From Siphonobacter sp. SORGH_AS_0500 (GTDB lineage Bacteria; Bacteroidota; Bacteroidia; Cytophagales; Spirosomataceae): 64,000 nt of DNA. Of the stretch, positions 8,049 to 16,516 are shown one piece after another (the stretch's first letter is position 1; every line of letters begins with the position of its first letter). Where the stretch lies: the NCBI RefSeq assembly GCF_002838835.1, contig NZ_NHPP01000015.1, forward strand, positions 1-64,000. The letters are read 5' to 3'. The notes beneath the pieces were generated by a model. It did no database searches. It had not been told where the DNA came from and saw only the letters and a program-made list of their open reading frames with translations. Position numbers and translations under genes: made by a program.

Positions 8049-9940
8049 TTATTTCTTCAAAAGCCACTTACTCAGATTCTTTGCGGCTTTGAAGTTTTCG
8101 TATTCCATTGGTAATCGTTTACCGTTCAGGTATTCGTTGTAAATCCAGGGATCGCCAAGGACAAAAACACGACCTTTGCCAAGCTGAGCTACGGCCATAA
8201 TTTCATCGCCGTTGGCCGTTAATACCGATTTGGCAGGAGCTTTGGTTTTTAAGGTAACTAATTCTTTGATGAACACCTTTTTTACATCGCCGAAAATCGG
8301 GTGGTTACCATCAAAAAGAAGCTTCCCCTGGTCGTATATGTTGTTTTTGACCATGTTCACGTTTTGGCCTGTGAACTGAATACCAAACTTCCCTGCCAGA
8401 ATATTGAAGTTTTTAATCTCTGCATTAGAGGTATCGTTAGCTAACAATACCAGCGTTCCACCCGCTTTCACCCAGTCGGCAATGACTTTGGCGTAAGCTT
8501 CCGTCATGTAGTTAGGCTTCGCCGTTTCTTTTTTGGTATCAGGATCGACGATGATGTACACATCCAGTTTTTTCAGCGATGCCGCCGTAGGAGCCTCAGG
8601 AACGGATACCGTTTTGGCTCCATAATCGCGGAAAATGCTACCCCATAACGAATAACCTGAATCACGGTAATCGTCCCAGGTATAATGGTACCGCTCGCCT
8701 TTACTGGTGTATTCGTTGTTGAAAAAATAATCCAAGCCTACCGTTTTGCCTTTCGCATAGGACAATTCAGGAAGGGTTTCCATCTCAATACTCGCCAGAA
8801 TGAACGGCCCTACGCCCTTGAGATCATCCAGACGGATTTTCTCACTCATGTAATAGGCATAACTGCCGTCGCGGTAGGGATCCCCACCTAATCCACCTAC
8901 GCTTACCGTTTTGTCGAGATGAACTAATCCTTTTTCATCCGTAGTAATGAATTCTTTCAGGATACCCTGATACCCTTTTTGTGCCACTTTCAGGAAAGAG
9001 GCATCCAGTAAACCTTTGCGAACGCCTTTGGCTAGTCCATACACAAACATGTTGGAAGCCGAAGCTTCAAGGTAGTTCCCTTTTTCGGTGCCTTTATCCA
9101 GGATTTGCCACCAGCAACCACTTTTAGGATCCTGAACCTTGACAACGGCGGGCATTAATCGCTGGAAAATTTCCTCTAGTTGACCGCGTTTGGGGTGATC
9201 TTTCGGGAAATAATCCAGCACATCGACTAGAGCCATGACGTACCAGCTACGGCACGACCCCAGAAATGCGGCGAAACGCCGGTTTGTGGATGGGCCCATT
9301 TCTGTTCGCGACTTTCGTCGTAGGCGTGGTATAACAAGCCCGTTTTAGCGTCGCGGGCGTTTTTCTCCATCCAGATGAACTGATTGGCAACTTCATCGAG
9401 ATACTTAGGTTCTTTGGCAATCAGGGCGTATTCGGCGGAGAAAGGCTCTGCCATGTAAAGGCCGTCGAGCCACATCTGATTGGGGTACCGCTTTTTGTGC
9501 CAGTAACCGCCTTCTTTCGTGCGAGGCTGAGATTCCAACTGACTATGCACGTACTGAGCAGCTTTCCAGTATTTCTCTTTACCCGTGTCCAGGTACAATT
9601 TCAGCAGTAAACGCCCGGAAGGGATGTTATCCAGGTTATAATCCTCGAAACGATAGCCTCGAATTTCTCCCTGGTCATTGAGGTAAGAATCAATATTCCG
9701 CTGCATGTAATGGAAGTATTTTCCATCCCCAGAACGCTCGGCCATCCGGCTTAGGGCATACAGAATAACCCCCTCTTCGTAACCCCATTGCGTAAGCTTA
9801 CCTGCTTTGATTTCAGCAGAATCCAGGCGGGTAGTCATGATGGAATTAGCCATGCGTTCAGACCAGGGAAGTGGTTGAGCCCAGGTGGTTGCCGCCAGCA
9901 GAATTCCCAGAAGGCTAAGTAAAAGTCTAGAGGATTGCAT
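8049..9940 (-). pseudogene. GH105 unsaturated rhamnogalacturonyl hydrolase with C-terminal domain, frameshifted
   Basis: The N-terminal part (9940 to about 9247) has a signal peptide ending in TWAQ and the alpha/alpha-barrel of GH88/GH105 (QWGYEEG, NQMWLDGLYMAEPF, HFWGRAV). The other frame continues as GWYVMALVDVLDYFP and runs to 8049. Adding one G in GTAGCTGG (plus strand 9245-9248) yields the family motif WGRAVGWYVMAL and a protein of about 630 aa. That exceeds a plain GH105 (about 370 aa). The extra C-terminal 230 residues (DVYIIVDPD, GGTLVLLAND, GKGRVFVLGDPW) resemble a glutamine amidotransferase-like or DUF4350 fold. The enzyme would remove unsaturated galacturonate from rhamnogalacturonan oligomers in the periplasm. 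The frameshift is probably a base-calling error. Confidence 0.85.
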
Positions 9941-10019
9941 ATTCTAGTTAACAGGTAACGATCGCTTTTCTAATAAAGAAGCTTATTGACGAGCCTTTCC
10001 CTTATTCTGTAATCTGAGC

Positions 10020-11255
10020 TTAATAGGCGGCCCATTGCATAAGTAACCCGGTAATATAGCCTGCGTACGTACCAATGGCATAACCTAGAATGGCTAATAA
10101 AACTCCAACGGGGGCCAGCGAAGGATGAAAGGCAGCGGCTACGACGGGAGCCGAAGCCGGGCCACCGATGGCCGCCTGCGATCCGACGGCCATAAAGAAA
10201 AATGGTGCTTTGAAAAGTCGGCCTGCCAGGACAATAAAAACGCCGTGAATCAGAATCCAGATCACGCCAACAGCGAAAAGCCCGGGGTTATCGGCGATGG
10301 CCCATAAGTCCATTTTTAGTCCGATGGTGGCAATTAACAAATACAGAAAAACACTGCCAATTTTGGAGGATCCTACGTGTTCGAGCTGACGAACTGGGGT
10401 GAAGGAAAGAGTAATCCCCACGATCGTTGCCATGGAAATAATCCAGAAAACTTTAGAAGTTAAGCTAAAGCGTTCGAGGCCGGGGTATTCTTTTAAAATG
10501 GGCACAATAGTATCCGCAATGGCATGGGCAAAGCCCGTAACCCCTAAACCAATGGCAATGATCATCAGTAAATCGCGAAGCTGCGGAGTTCGCTGATTCT
10601 GGGCCTGGTACGCTTCCAGTTTTACCTGCACTTCGGTAATGGCTGAGGCATCGGCTTTAAAGAATCGATCGATGGCAAGGGATTTTCCCGCTCCATAAAT
10701 CATGAGGGCCATCCAGAGTTCACCAACGATAATGTCTACTGAAACGCTTTGGGAAAAGAGTTTTTCGGACGGTTTGAAAATTTCCTTTAATGCCACCTGA
10801 TTGGCTCCGCCGCCGGTCCAGCTTCCGGCAATGGTGGCTAGGCCTTTCCAGACGGCATCAGCTCCTTCGCCGCCCACCGTTGCGGGCGAAAATTGCTTGA
10901 CAATCCAGACGGCAATGGGCCCCCCAGTTACGACGCCGATGATACCCGCCAGGAAAACCATTACCGTTTTAAAGCCGAGTCGTTTTAAGGTCTTCAGGTC
11001 CATTGACAGGGTAAATAATACCAGCGTGGCGGGAAGCAGGTATTGCGAAACGACTTTATAAATCGCAGAATCATCACCGACCACTTCGGGTGCAAAGACC
11101 CCTGCAGTAGTTAATAAACCGGGTATGAAATAGCTCAGAAGAACTGGGGGGATGATATCGTAAAATTTTTTGAGGGAAGGAAAAGTAGAGGTATAGAAGA
11201 TCAATCCTAGAACCGAACATAAAATGCCTAAAACAACCGCGTAGTTTGATACCAT
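10020..11255 (-). CDS. DUF819 family integral membrane protein (YjcL-like)
   Basis: This 411-aa polytopic membrane protein has about ten hydrophobic segments. It begins with the DUF819 pattern: VLGILCSVLGLIF, then YDIIPPVLLSYFIPGLL, and later TIAGSWTGGGANQVALKEIF (about 140-160). The C-terminal half has GGPASAPVVAAAFHPSLAPVGVL. The repeated glycine-rich re-entrant-like segments suggest an inverted-repeat transporter fold, but no substrate is established for the family. It stands alone on the minus strand, 80 nt before the GH105 gene, and may be read through into it. No terminator separates the two genes. Confidence 0.85.
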   Translation of the reverse strand: MVSNYAVVLGILCSVLGLIFYTSTFPSLKKFYDIIPPVLLSYFIPGLLTTAGVFAPEVVGDDSAIYKVVSQYLLPATLVLFTLSMDLKTLKRLGFKTVMVFLAGIIGVVTGGPIAVWIVKQFSPATVGGEGADAVWKGLATIAGSWTGGGANQVALKEIFKPSEKLFSQSVSVDIIVGELWMALMIYGAGKSLAIDRFFKADASAITEVQVKLEAYQAQNQRTPQLRDLLMIIAIGLGVTGFAHAIADTIVPILKEYPGLERFSLTSKVFWIISMATIVGITLSFTPVRQLEHVGSSKIGSVFLYLLIATIGLKMDLWAIADNPGLFAVGVIWILIHGVFIVLAGRLFKAPFFFMAVGSQAAIGGPASAPVVAAAFHPSLAPVGVLLAILGYAIGTYAGYITGLLMQWAAY

Positions 11256-11351
11256 TTGATGAAGACGTCAATGGGGAAATAAAAAACGCGAAATAACGGG
11301 AAAGGATTGGTAAATGTTTGGCGAAACCAGGAAAAGATAAGAAATCATTCC

Positions 11352-11386
11352 AAAAAAAACACGCAATCCTCAGAAAGGTTGCGTGT
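11352..11386 (-). terminator. Intrinsic terminator, minus strand
   Basis: ACACGCAA (11359-11366) pairs with TTGCGTGT (11379-11386), and on the minus strand the hairpin is followed by eight U residues. It lies about 80 nt beyond the first terminator of the tRNA-like RNA gene and could be its second stop signal. Confidence 0.75.
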
Positions 11387-11463
11387 CAGAATTACACTTC
11401 ATCAACAAACTAAAAACCAAATAAAAATACTGCCATTTCTTCGAAATCCCGCTTTCACCGGAT

Positions 11464-11503
11464 AAAAAAACACTAGGCGGATCAATGATCCGTAGAAGCC
11501 TAG
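11464..11503 (-). terminator. Intrinsic terminator of the tRNA-like RNA gene
   Basis: On the minus strand CTAGG...CCTAG encloses CGGATCA-TTGATCCG, followed by GTG and seven U residues. It lies 34 nt past the 3' end of the tRNA-like fold. Confidence 0.75.
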
Positions 11504-11536
11504 CCTTGAAAGAATGGGAATAAATGGTACTTAGAG

Positions 11537-11693
11537 CTGTAGGAGAAGGATTCGAACCTCCACGAAGCAGTTAGATACAGCACAAAATTTGGTGGTCAAC
11601 CCCAGTCGGACTTGCCCGGCTTTATACTGATTTTTTCCTGGACTCTTCACCCCCGAGACAGGAGGGCATGGCTGCCAATTTCATCACCCTACA
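11537..11693 (-). ncRNA. tRNA-like RNA with an insertion of about 88 nt in the variable region
   Basis: Read 5' to 3' on the minus strand, the ends pair as a 7-bp acceptor stem: TGTAGGG (11693-11687) with TCCTACA (11544-11538), discriminator G. T8-G9 are followed by a class II-like D arm (ATG, AATTGGCAG, CAT). Next comes a 5-bp anticodon stem CCCTC/GGGGG around the loop CTGTCTC, formally anticodon GTC. A perfect T arm GGAGG-TTCGAAT-CCTTC sits at the 3' side. Between the anticodon and T arms lie about 88 nt instead of 4-20. They could hold an extra arm (CAGT...ACTG around CGG...CCG). CCA is not encoded. A good promoter and terminators flank it. It is 157 nt long: much too short for tmRNA, which also lacks an anticodon arm, and not a normal tRNA-Asp. 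A degenerate tRNA with an insertion is the dull alternative. Confidence 0.65.
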
Positions 11694-11724
11694 GTGTGGA
11701 ACAGCGTTATCGCGTTTGATGTTA

Positions 11725-11756
11725 CAAAGGTAATGTACAGAAGTGCCGTTTTGCAA
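11725..11756 (-). promoter_or_regulatory. Promoter of the tRNA-like RNA gene
   Basis: On the minus strand TTG (11756-11754) is followed after 21 nt by TACCTTTG (11732-11725), a good match to the Bacteroidota TTG / TAnnTTTG promoter. The predicted start near 11718 is about 25 nt before the tRNA-like fold. This is the best two-part promoter seen in the window. Confidence 0.6.
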
Positions 11757-11843
11757 GAGTTGTATAAAAAAATTAAAAAATTTACGATATTATTAATAAT
11801 TGGTCTGTATTATTGCTTAGTTTTAAATAGAAACGCCAAAGCA

Positions 11844-12322
11844 ATGGATAAAAATTATGAGATTGATAACGTAGACCTGAAGATATTGGGTCTGCTGATG
11901 CAGGATGCCACCATGCCCTATACCGAAATTGGTAAGAGAATCTTCGTTTCCGGGGGTACTGTACACGTTCGGATGCGTAAAATGGAGCAAATGGGTATTG
12001 TGAGGGGTTCTACGTTGATGATTGATCACACCAAACTAGGGTGGGACATTGCCGCTTTTCTAGGGATTTATCTGGATAAAAGTTCTTTATACGCTGAGGT
12101 AGCCGAAAAACTGGCAGCTATTCCTGAAGTCGTGAATATTCATTATACCACAGGCATCTATTCTATTTCGCGAAAATCGTTTGCCGGGATACGACACACC
12201 TGCGGGAAGTGTTACACGATAAAATTCAGAAAGTAGGCGGTATTCAGCGAACCGAGACCTTTATATCTCTGGAAGAGAGTGTTTCCAGACCCGTTCCCTT
12301 TGCAGAATTAACAAATGGGTAA
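11844..12322 (+). pseudogene. Lrp/AsnC family transcriptional regulator, frameshifted near the C-terminus
   Basis: Starting at ATG 11844 (MDKNYEIDNVDLKILGLL), the protein has the Lrp/AsnC winged-helix DNA-binding domain (residues about 8-65, including TEIGKRIFVSGGTVHVRMRK). The ligand-binding RAM domain follows. The frame is lost at ATTTCG (T run 12176-12178). One added T restores YSIFAKIVCRDTTHL, then LHDKIQKVGGI, and RTETFISLEES, ending at TAA 12320-12322. The result is 159 aa, the usual family length. A longer upstream frame that begins near 11694 runs through the divergent RNA promoter and is rejected. It sits between the divergent tRNA-like RNA and sufB, which starts 71 nt downstream. 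An error in base calling is the likely cause of the break. Confidence 0.85.
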
Positions 12323-12363
12323 ATTTATCCATTGCATTGAACGTTCCACCGCAGGTTTTGTTA

Positions 12364-12371
12364 TATTTTTG
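12364..12371 (+). promoter_or_regulatory. Candidate -7 box for sufB
   Basis: TATTTTTG lies 22 nt before the sufB ATG. A TTG occurs at 12337-12339, 24 nt upstream, slightly farther than usual. It suggests sufB has its own promoter. Confidence 0.45.
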
Positions 12372-12393
12372 CATAAATCTCTGACAAGCAAAC

Positions 12394-13857
12394 ATGGCGA
12401 AGGAAGCAGATATCCTAGACGAAATCACCAGTTCCGAATACAAATATGGGTTTGAGACCCTGATCGAAGCTGACGAAGCTCCGGCGGGGCTTAGTGAAGA
12501 TATAGTGCGTTTTATTTCCGCAAAAAAGAATGAACCCGAGTGGATGCTGGAGTGGCGATTGAAAGCCTACCGCATGTGGCTGGAAATGACAGAACCCGCG
12601 TGGGCGAACGTGCATTACGAAAAAGTAGATTACCAGTCGGTAAAATATTACTCGGCTCCGAAACAGAAAAAAACGGTTGAATCTCTGGATGATATTGATC
12701 CAGAATTACGTCGTACGTTCGAGCGTCTGGGTATTTCCCTGAAAGAGCAGGAACGTATCGCGGGCGTAGAGCGTCTGTCAGGCGTAGCGGTGGATGCAGT
12801 GATTGACTCGGTTTCAATTGCTACTACTTTCAAGAAAGACCTGGCCGAACGAGGTATTATCTTCTGTTCGATGACGGAAGCGATTCAGGAACATCCTGAG
12901 TTGATTAAAAAGTACCTGGGATCGGTAGTTCCTCCTAAAGATAACTTCTTTGCAGCGTTGAATGCGGCTGTTTTCTCGGATGGTTCGTTCTGTTATATTC
13001 CCAAAGGCGTTCGTTGCCCGATGGAACTGTCTACGTACTTCCGTATCAATGCGGCTGGAACGGGTCAGTTTGAGCGTACGCTGATTGTGGCGGACGAAGG
13101 AAGTTACGTAAGTTACCTCGAAGGTTGTACAGCTCCCATGCGGGATGAAAATCAGCTTCACGCGGCGGTAGTAGAATTGATCGCAGCTGAAAATGCTGAA
13201 ATTAAATACTCAACCGTACAAAACTGGTATCCCGGAGACAAAGAAGGAAAAGGGGGTATTTATAACTTCGTAACCAAACGCGGAATCTGCGATGGAGCGA
13301 ATTCTAAAATTTCCTGGACTCAGGTAGAAACGGGATCGGCTGTTACCTGGAAATACCCTTCGGTCATCCTGAAAGGCGATAATTCCATTGGTGAGTTTTA
13401 TTCAGTTGCAGTTACGAATAACTTCCAGCAGGCAGATACCGGAACCAAAATGATTCACATTGGGAAGAATACTAAATCCCGTATTGTATCGAAAGGTATC
13501 TCAGCGGGACGTTCGCAAAACTCGTACCGGGGATTAGTGGAGGTAATGAAGAGAGCCGAAAATGCTCGTAACTTCTCCCAATGTGATTCCCTGTTATTAG
13601 GTGATAAATGTGGAGCACATACGTTCCCTTATATTGAAGTTAAAAATAATACCGCAACCGTAGAGCACGAGGCAACGACTTCGAAGATTGGCGAAGACCA
13701 GTTATTCTACTGTAACCAGCGGGGTATTCCTTCCGAAGCAGCCGTTGCTCTGATTGTAAACGGTTATGCGAAAGAAGTATTGAACCAGCTTCCGATGGAG
13801 TTTGCTGTTGAGGCACAAAAACTGCTTGAAATCAGCCTGGAAGGAAGTGTAGGTTAA
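12394..13857 (+). CDS. sufB: Fe-S cluster assembly scaffold protein SufB
   Basis: This 487-aa SufB is a subunit of the SufBC2D scaffold that assembles Fe-S clusters in the cytoplasm. The N-terminal helical region (about 1-130) leads into the right-handed beta-helix. Diagnostic segments are [85 protein letters not shown]. The last two carry the conserved Cys and Glu/His residues of the active core. Start ATG 12394 fits the family. Unusually, sufC, sufD and sufS do not follow; an unrelated coiled-coil gene lies 64 nt downstream. Its partners must be encoded elsewhere. Confidence 0.97.
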   Translation: MAKEADILDEITSSEYKYGFETLIEADEAPAGLSEDIVRFISAKKNEPEWMLEWRLKAYRMWLEMTEPAWANVHYEKVDYQSVKYYSAPKQKKTVESLDDIDPELRRTFERLGISLKEQERIAGVERLSGVAVDAVIDSVSIATTFKKDLAERGIIFCSMTEAIQEHPELIKKYLGSVVPPKDNFFAALNAAVFSDGSFCYIPKGVRCPMELSTYFRINAAGTGQFERTLIVADEGSYVSYLEGCTAPMRDENQLHAAVVELIAAENAEIKYSTVQNWYPGDKEGKGGIYNFVTKRGICDGANSKISWTQVETGSAVTWKYPSVILKGDNSIGEFYSVAVTNNFQQADTGTKMIHIGKNTKSRIVSKGISAGRSQNSYRGLVEVMKRAENARNFSQCDSLLLGDKCGAHTFPYIEVKNNTATVEHEATTSKIGEDQLFYCNQRGIPSEAAVALIVNGYAKEVLNQLPMEFAVEAQKLLEISLEGSVG

Positions 13858-13920
13858 TTGGATTACTAGTTAGTTGTACCGCCCGATTTATAGATTATAC
13901 CGCCAGTTCATGAACGTGTA

Positions 13921-14541
13921 ATGCAATCAATCGGACCTTCAATGTATTTGGAACAAAGAGTAGAACAACTAGAAAATTTAACTGTGGACCACGTTAAACA
14001 GATAGACACCATCGCTCATGGCTTAGGTCAGTTGACTACTGACATGGGCCGACGATTTGATCGGGTAGAAAACCGATTGGATCGCCTGGAAGCGGGTCAA
14101 TATCAACTGGTCATTGCTCAGGCTGAATTTAACGTAAAGCTTGGTTTTTTAACGGATCAAGTAGATACGTTATCTGGCAGGGTAGATTCTATTGGAGTCA
14201 AAGTAGATACATTATCTGGTCGTGTGGATGCTGTGTCAGATCAAGTAGCTACGTTATCAGATCGTGTAGATTCGATGTCCATTCGGATGGGTACGTTATC
14301 TAACCGGGTGGATTCCATATCTGACCGAATGGACACTTTATCGGATCGCGTAGATTCGATGTCTGTTCGGATGGGTACGTTATCTAACCGGGTGGATTCC
14401 ATATCAAATCGAATGGACACCCTATCGGATCGGATGGATACATTAACCGACCGCGTAGATAATCTGTCTGGTAAATTTGATGGTCTATCCGGTAAAATGG
14501 ACATGGTTATTGATCTTTTACAGTCACGTAATGGGCATTAG
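13921..14541 (+). CDS. Coiled-coil protein built of heptad repeats
   Basis: This is a 206-aa protein without recognisable catalytic domain, signal peptide or membrane segment. Residues about 8-60 form a first coiled coil (LEQRVEQLENL, RRFDRVENRLDRLE). From about residue 75 it consists of 7-residue units of the type DRVDSMS/NRMDTLS that run to the C-terminus. Two 28-residue blocks encoded at 14260-14343 and 14344-14427 are nearly identical, so the gene has grown by tandem duplication of 84 bp. Such D-R-V/M-D-x-L/I-S coiled coils resemble phage tail-fibre or DUF1640-like stalk regions, but I cannot assign a role. It sits between sufB and an RluA-type synthase and is followed by a good terminator. 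Confidence 0.7.
   Translation: MQSIGPSMYLEQRVEQLENLTVDHVKQIDTIAHGLGQLTTDMGRRFDRVENRLDRLEAGQYQLVIAQAEFNVKLGFLTDQVDTLSGRVDSIGVKVDTLSGRVDAVSDQVATLSDRVDSMSIRMGTLSNRVDSISDRMDTLSDRVDSMSVRMGTLSNRVDSISNRMDTLSDRMDTLTDRVDNLSGKFDGLSGKMDMVIDLLQSRNGH
14260..14427 (+). repeat. Tandem 84-bp duplication inside the coiled-coil gene
   Basis: Units 14260-14343 and 14344-14427 differ at only a few positions. Each encodes 28 residues, that is four heptads. Confidence 0.85.
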
Positions 14542-14571
14542 TTGATGCTCTTTCCTGATATCAGTAAACAT

Positions 14572-14602
14572 CCCCACCTTTTCAGAAGGTGGGGTTTTGT
14601 TT
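14572..14602 (+). terminator. Intrinsic terminator after the coiled-coil gene
   Basis: CCCCACCTT pairs with AAGGTGGGG around TTCAG, followed by TTTTGTTTT. Confidence 0.85.
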
Positions 14603-14620
14603 TAACAATACCTGTAACGT

Positions 14621-15643
14621 ATGAATACAGAAGCAGAAGAGTTAGAAGACGAGTTATTTGAACATCACCGAATTCTGGTGGATGCGGGTCAGAAACTAGC
14701 CCGGATTGACCAGTTTTTAACAGAAAAAATTCCGAATGCTACCCGATCCAAAATTCAGGCGGGTATTGAAACGGAAGGGGTAAAGGTCAATGGGAAAGCA
14801 ATCAAAGCGAGTTATAAGGTAAAACCGCTGGATGAAATCGTTATTTCCTTACCTCAACCCCCGAGAGCCGAAACGGAGTTAATCCCTCAGAATATCCCGT
14901 TGGATATTCGTTATGAAGACGACGATTTACTGGTGTTGTATAAACCTGCCGGCATGGTGGTTCATCCGGCTTACGGAAACTGGGACGGCACATTGGTGAA
15001 TGCTTTAATTTATCACTTTCAGAATTTACCGACGGGCAGAAATGGTGACATCCGGCCCGGTCTGGTGCACCGTATTGATAAGGATACGTCGGGATTAATG
15101 GTTGTGGCAAAAAACGATTATGCGATGAGTCACCTGGCTCGTCAGTTTTTCGAACACAGCATCGAACGTACCTACTATGCATTGGTTTGGGGCGAACCTA
15201 AAGAAGAAAGCGGAACCATTCAAGGACATATTGGTCGAAGCTCCCGCGATCGGAAAGTAATGGATGTGTTTCCCGATGGAGAATACGGTAAACATGCCGT
15301 TACCCACTATAAAGTACTGAAAAATTTGAAATACGTCAGTCTGGTTCAATGTAACCTGGAAACCGGACGCACGCACCAGATTCGGGCTCATATGCGATAC
15401 CTGGGGCATCCCTTGTTTAATGACACCATGTATGGCGGCGATCGAATTGTCAAAGGAACGGTCTTTACCCGGTATCGTCAGTTTGTTGAAAATTGTTTTG
15501 CCCTATGTCCCAGACAGGCTCTACACGCCAAGTCCATCGGCTTCGAGCATCCTAAAACGAAACAATGGCTTCAGTTTGATTCCGAGTTAGCCCCGGATAT
15601 TAAGGCCGTTATGGACAAGTGGGAAGCGTATAGCCAAGTTTAA
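14621..15643 (+). CDS. RluA family pseudouridine synthase
   Basis: This 340-aa rRNA/tRNA-modifying enzyme converts uridine to pseudouridine. An S4 RNA-binding domain occupies about 25-75 (RIDQFLTEKIPNATRSKIQ). The catalytic domain follows, with LYKPAGMVVHPAYGNWDGTLVNAL and the RluA motif HRIDKDTSG, in which D153 is the catalytic Asp. GRTHQIRAHM and GHPLFNDTMYGG lie further on. The layout is that of RluD-type enzymes, which modify 23S rRNA, but the exact target cannot be read from sequence. It starts about 20 nt beyond the preceding terminator. A (GGTTGTT)n array begins two bases after its stop codon. Confidence 0.93.
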   Translation: MNTEAEELEDELFEHHRILVDAGQKLARIDQFLTEKIPNATRSKIQAGIETEGVKVNGKAIKASYKVKPLDEIVISLPQPPRAETELIPQNIPLDIRYEDDDLLVLYKPAGMVVHPAYGNWDGTLVNALIYHFQNLPTGRNGDIRPGLVHRIDKDTSGLMVVAKNDYAMSHLARQFFEHSIERTYYALVWGEPKEESGTIQGHIGRSSRDRKVMDVFPDGEYGKHAVTHYKVLKNLKYVSLVQCNLETGRTHQIRAHMRYLGHPLFNDTMYGGDRIVKGTVFTRYRQFVENCFALCPRQALHAKSIGFEHPKTKQWLQFDSELAPDIKAVMDKWEAYSQV

Positions 15644-15644
15644 C

Positions 15645-15726
15645 GTTGTTGGTTGTTGGTTGTTGGTTGTTGGTTGTTGGTTGTTGGTTGTTGGTTGTTG
15701 GTTGTTGGTTGTTGGTTGTTGGTTGT
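15645..15726 (+). repeat. Heptanucleotide tandem array (GGTTGTT)n, about 11 copies
   Basis: A near-perfect array of GGTTGTT fills 15645-15726, directly after the RluA-type gene. It is followed by a conserved hairpin module (15733-15822), as are the other three arrays in this window. Confidence 0.95.
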
Positions 15727-15732
15727 AAAGTA

Positions 15733-15822
15733 TAAACCCGTAAAGTTAGGCAAGACGTTTCGAAATGGAAGATGTAACCCCGGAGGGGTTAAACCTGAAT
15801 AGCCCCGGGTAAAACCCGGGGT
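15733..15822 (+). repeat. Conserved double-hairpin module, copy 1
   Basis: The copy begins AAACCCGTAAAGTTAGGCAA. It then has hairpin AACCCCGGAGGGGTT, the spacer AAACCTGAATAG, and hairpin CCCCGGGT-AAA-ACCCGGGG. The same order of elements is found at 22.95, 23.15, 28.67, 28.86, 29.15 (degenerate) and 33.65 kb. Confidence 0.85.
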
Positions 15823-15918
15823 TGCATCGGGGTTACCTACTGGATGGACCCGGTCTGGATAGACCGGATGTCTGTAATAACTCAAAACACATAAAACCCT
15901 AAACTCAAACGTTTTCCC

Positions 15919-16368
15919 ATGAGTACCATCATTAGAAAGGCGACGCCCGAAGATGTTCCATCCATTTACCAGTTAATTGTAGAACTAGCGGAATACGAGA
16001 AAGCCTTACATGAAGTCATTAACACACCGGAGCAATTATTGAAAGACGGATTTGGCGAAAATCCCTTATTCGGAACAATCATAGCCGAAGTTAAAGGAGA
16101 AGTAGTGGGAATGTCCTTGTATTATTATCGGTATTCTACCTGGAAAGGCAAGCGATTATATCTGGAAGACCTAATCATCAAAGAAGCCTTCCGAGGGTAT
16201 GGTTTAGGAAAACGTCTGCTGGAAGCCACGGTAGAAGAAGCCAGACAAACCGAATGTTCCGGCCTCATGTGGCAGGTGCTTGACTGGAACGAACCTTCCA
16301 TTGAATTCTATAAAAAGTTCGGAGCCAAGCTGGATGGTGAATGGATTAACTGTCATTTTGATTTATAA
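15919..16368 (+). CDS. GNAT family N-acetyltransferase
   Basis: This 149-aa protein has the single-domain GNAT fold. The N-terminus IRKATPEDVPSIYQLI is strand 1 and helix 1. Acetyl-CoA-binding motif A reads RGYGLGKRLLEATVEEA (about 95-111), and LDWNEPSIEFYKKFGAK follows near the C-terminus. It resembles the spermidine/diamine acetyltransferase-like (SSAT) branch, which shows LYLEDLIIKEAFRGYGLGK and WNEPSIEFYK-type motifs, but the substrate is not certain. The start ATG is at 15919. It is bounded upstream by a repeat-rich spacer and downstream by an intrinsic terminator, so it is probably monocistronic. Confidence 0.92.
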   Translation: MSTIIRKATPEDVPSIYQLIVELAEYEKALHEVINTPEQLLKDGFGENPLFGTIIAEVKGEVVGMSLYYYRYSTWKGKRLYLEDLIIKEAFRGYGLGKRLLEATVEEARQTECSGLMWQVLDWNEPSIEFYKKFGAKLDGEWINCHFDL

Positions 16369-16370
16369 TT

Positions 16371-16402
16371 AAAAGCCTTGATCGAAAGATTAAGGCTTTT
16401 TT
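16371..16402 (+). terminator. Intrinsic terminator after the GNAT gene
   Basis: AAAAGCCTT pairs with AAGGCTTTT around GATCGAAAGATT, ending in a run of six T. Confidence 0.85.
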
Positions 16403-16516
16403 CTTAGGTATAATCTAATGGAGCATACTCTTTTAGTTAAAAACCGAAGCCCTGATAGTACGGGTTGCTAGTAACCCCTTATTTTTTCTACCATTGTGTC
16501 TTTTACTGAAAAACCT

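Noticed and set aside
7807..8067. 86-codon minus-strand frame
   Set aside because: Its C-terminal half is a translation of dispersed palindromic repeats and it overlaps the GH105 gene end.
11537..11693. tRNA-like locus as a tmRNA gene or a normal tRNA-Asp
   Set aside because: tmRNA is about 350-400 nt with no anticodon arm; a normal tRNA-Asp has no insert of about 88 nt and has a class I D arm.
11694..11843. Long N-terminal extension of the Lrp regulator
   Set aside because: It covers the divergent RNA promoter, is unlike the family N-terminus, and the ATG at 11844 gives the usual length.
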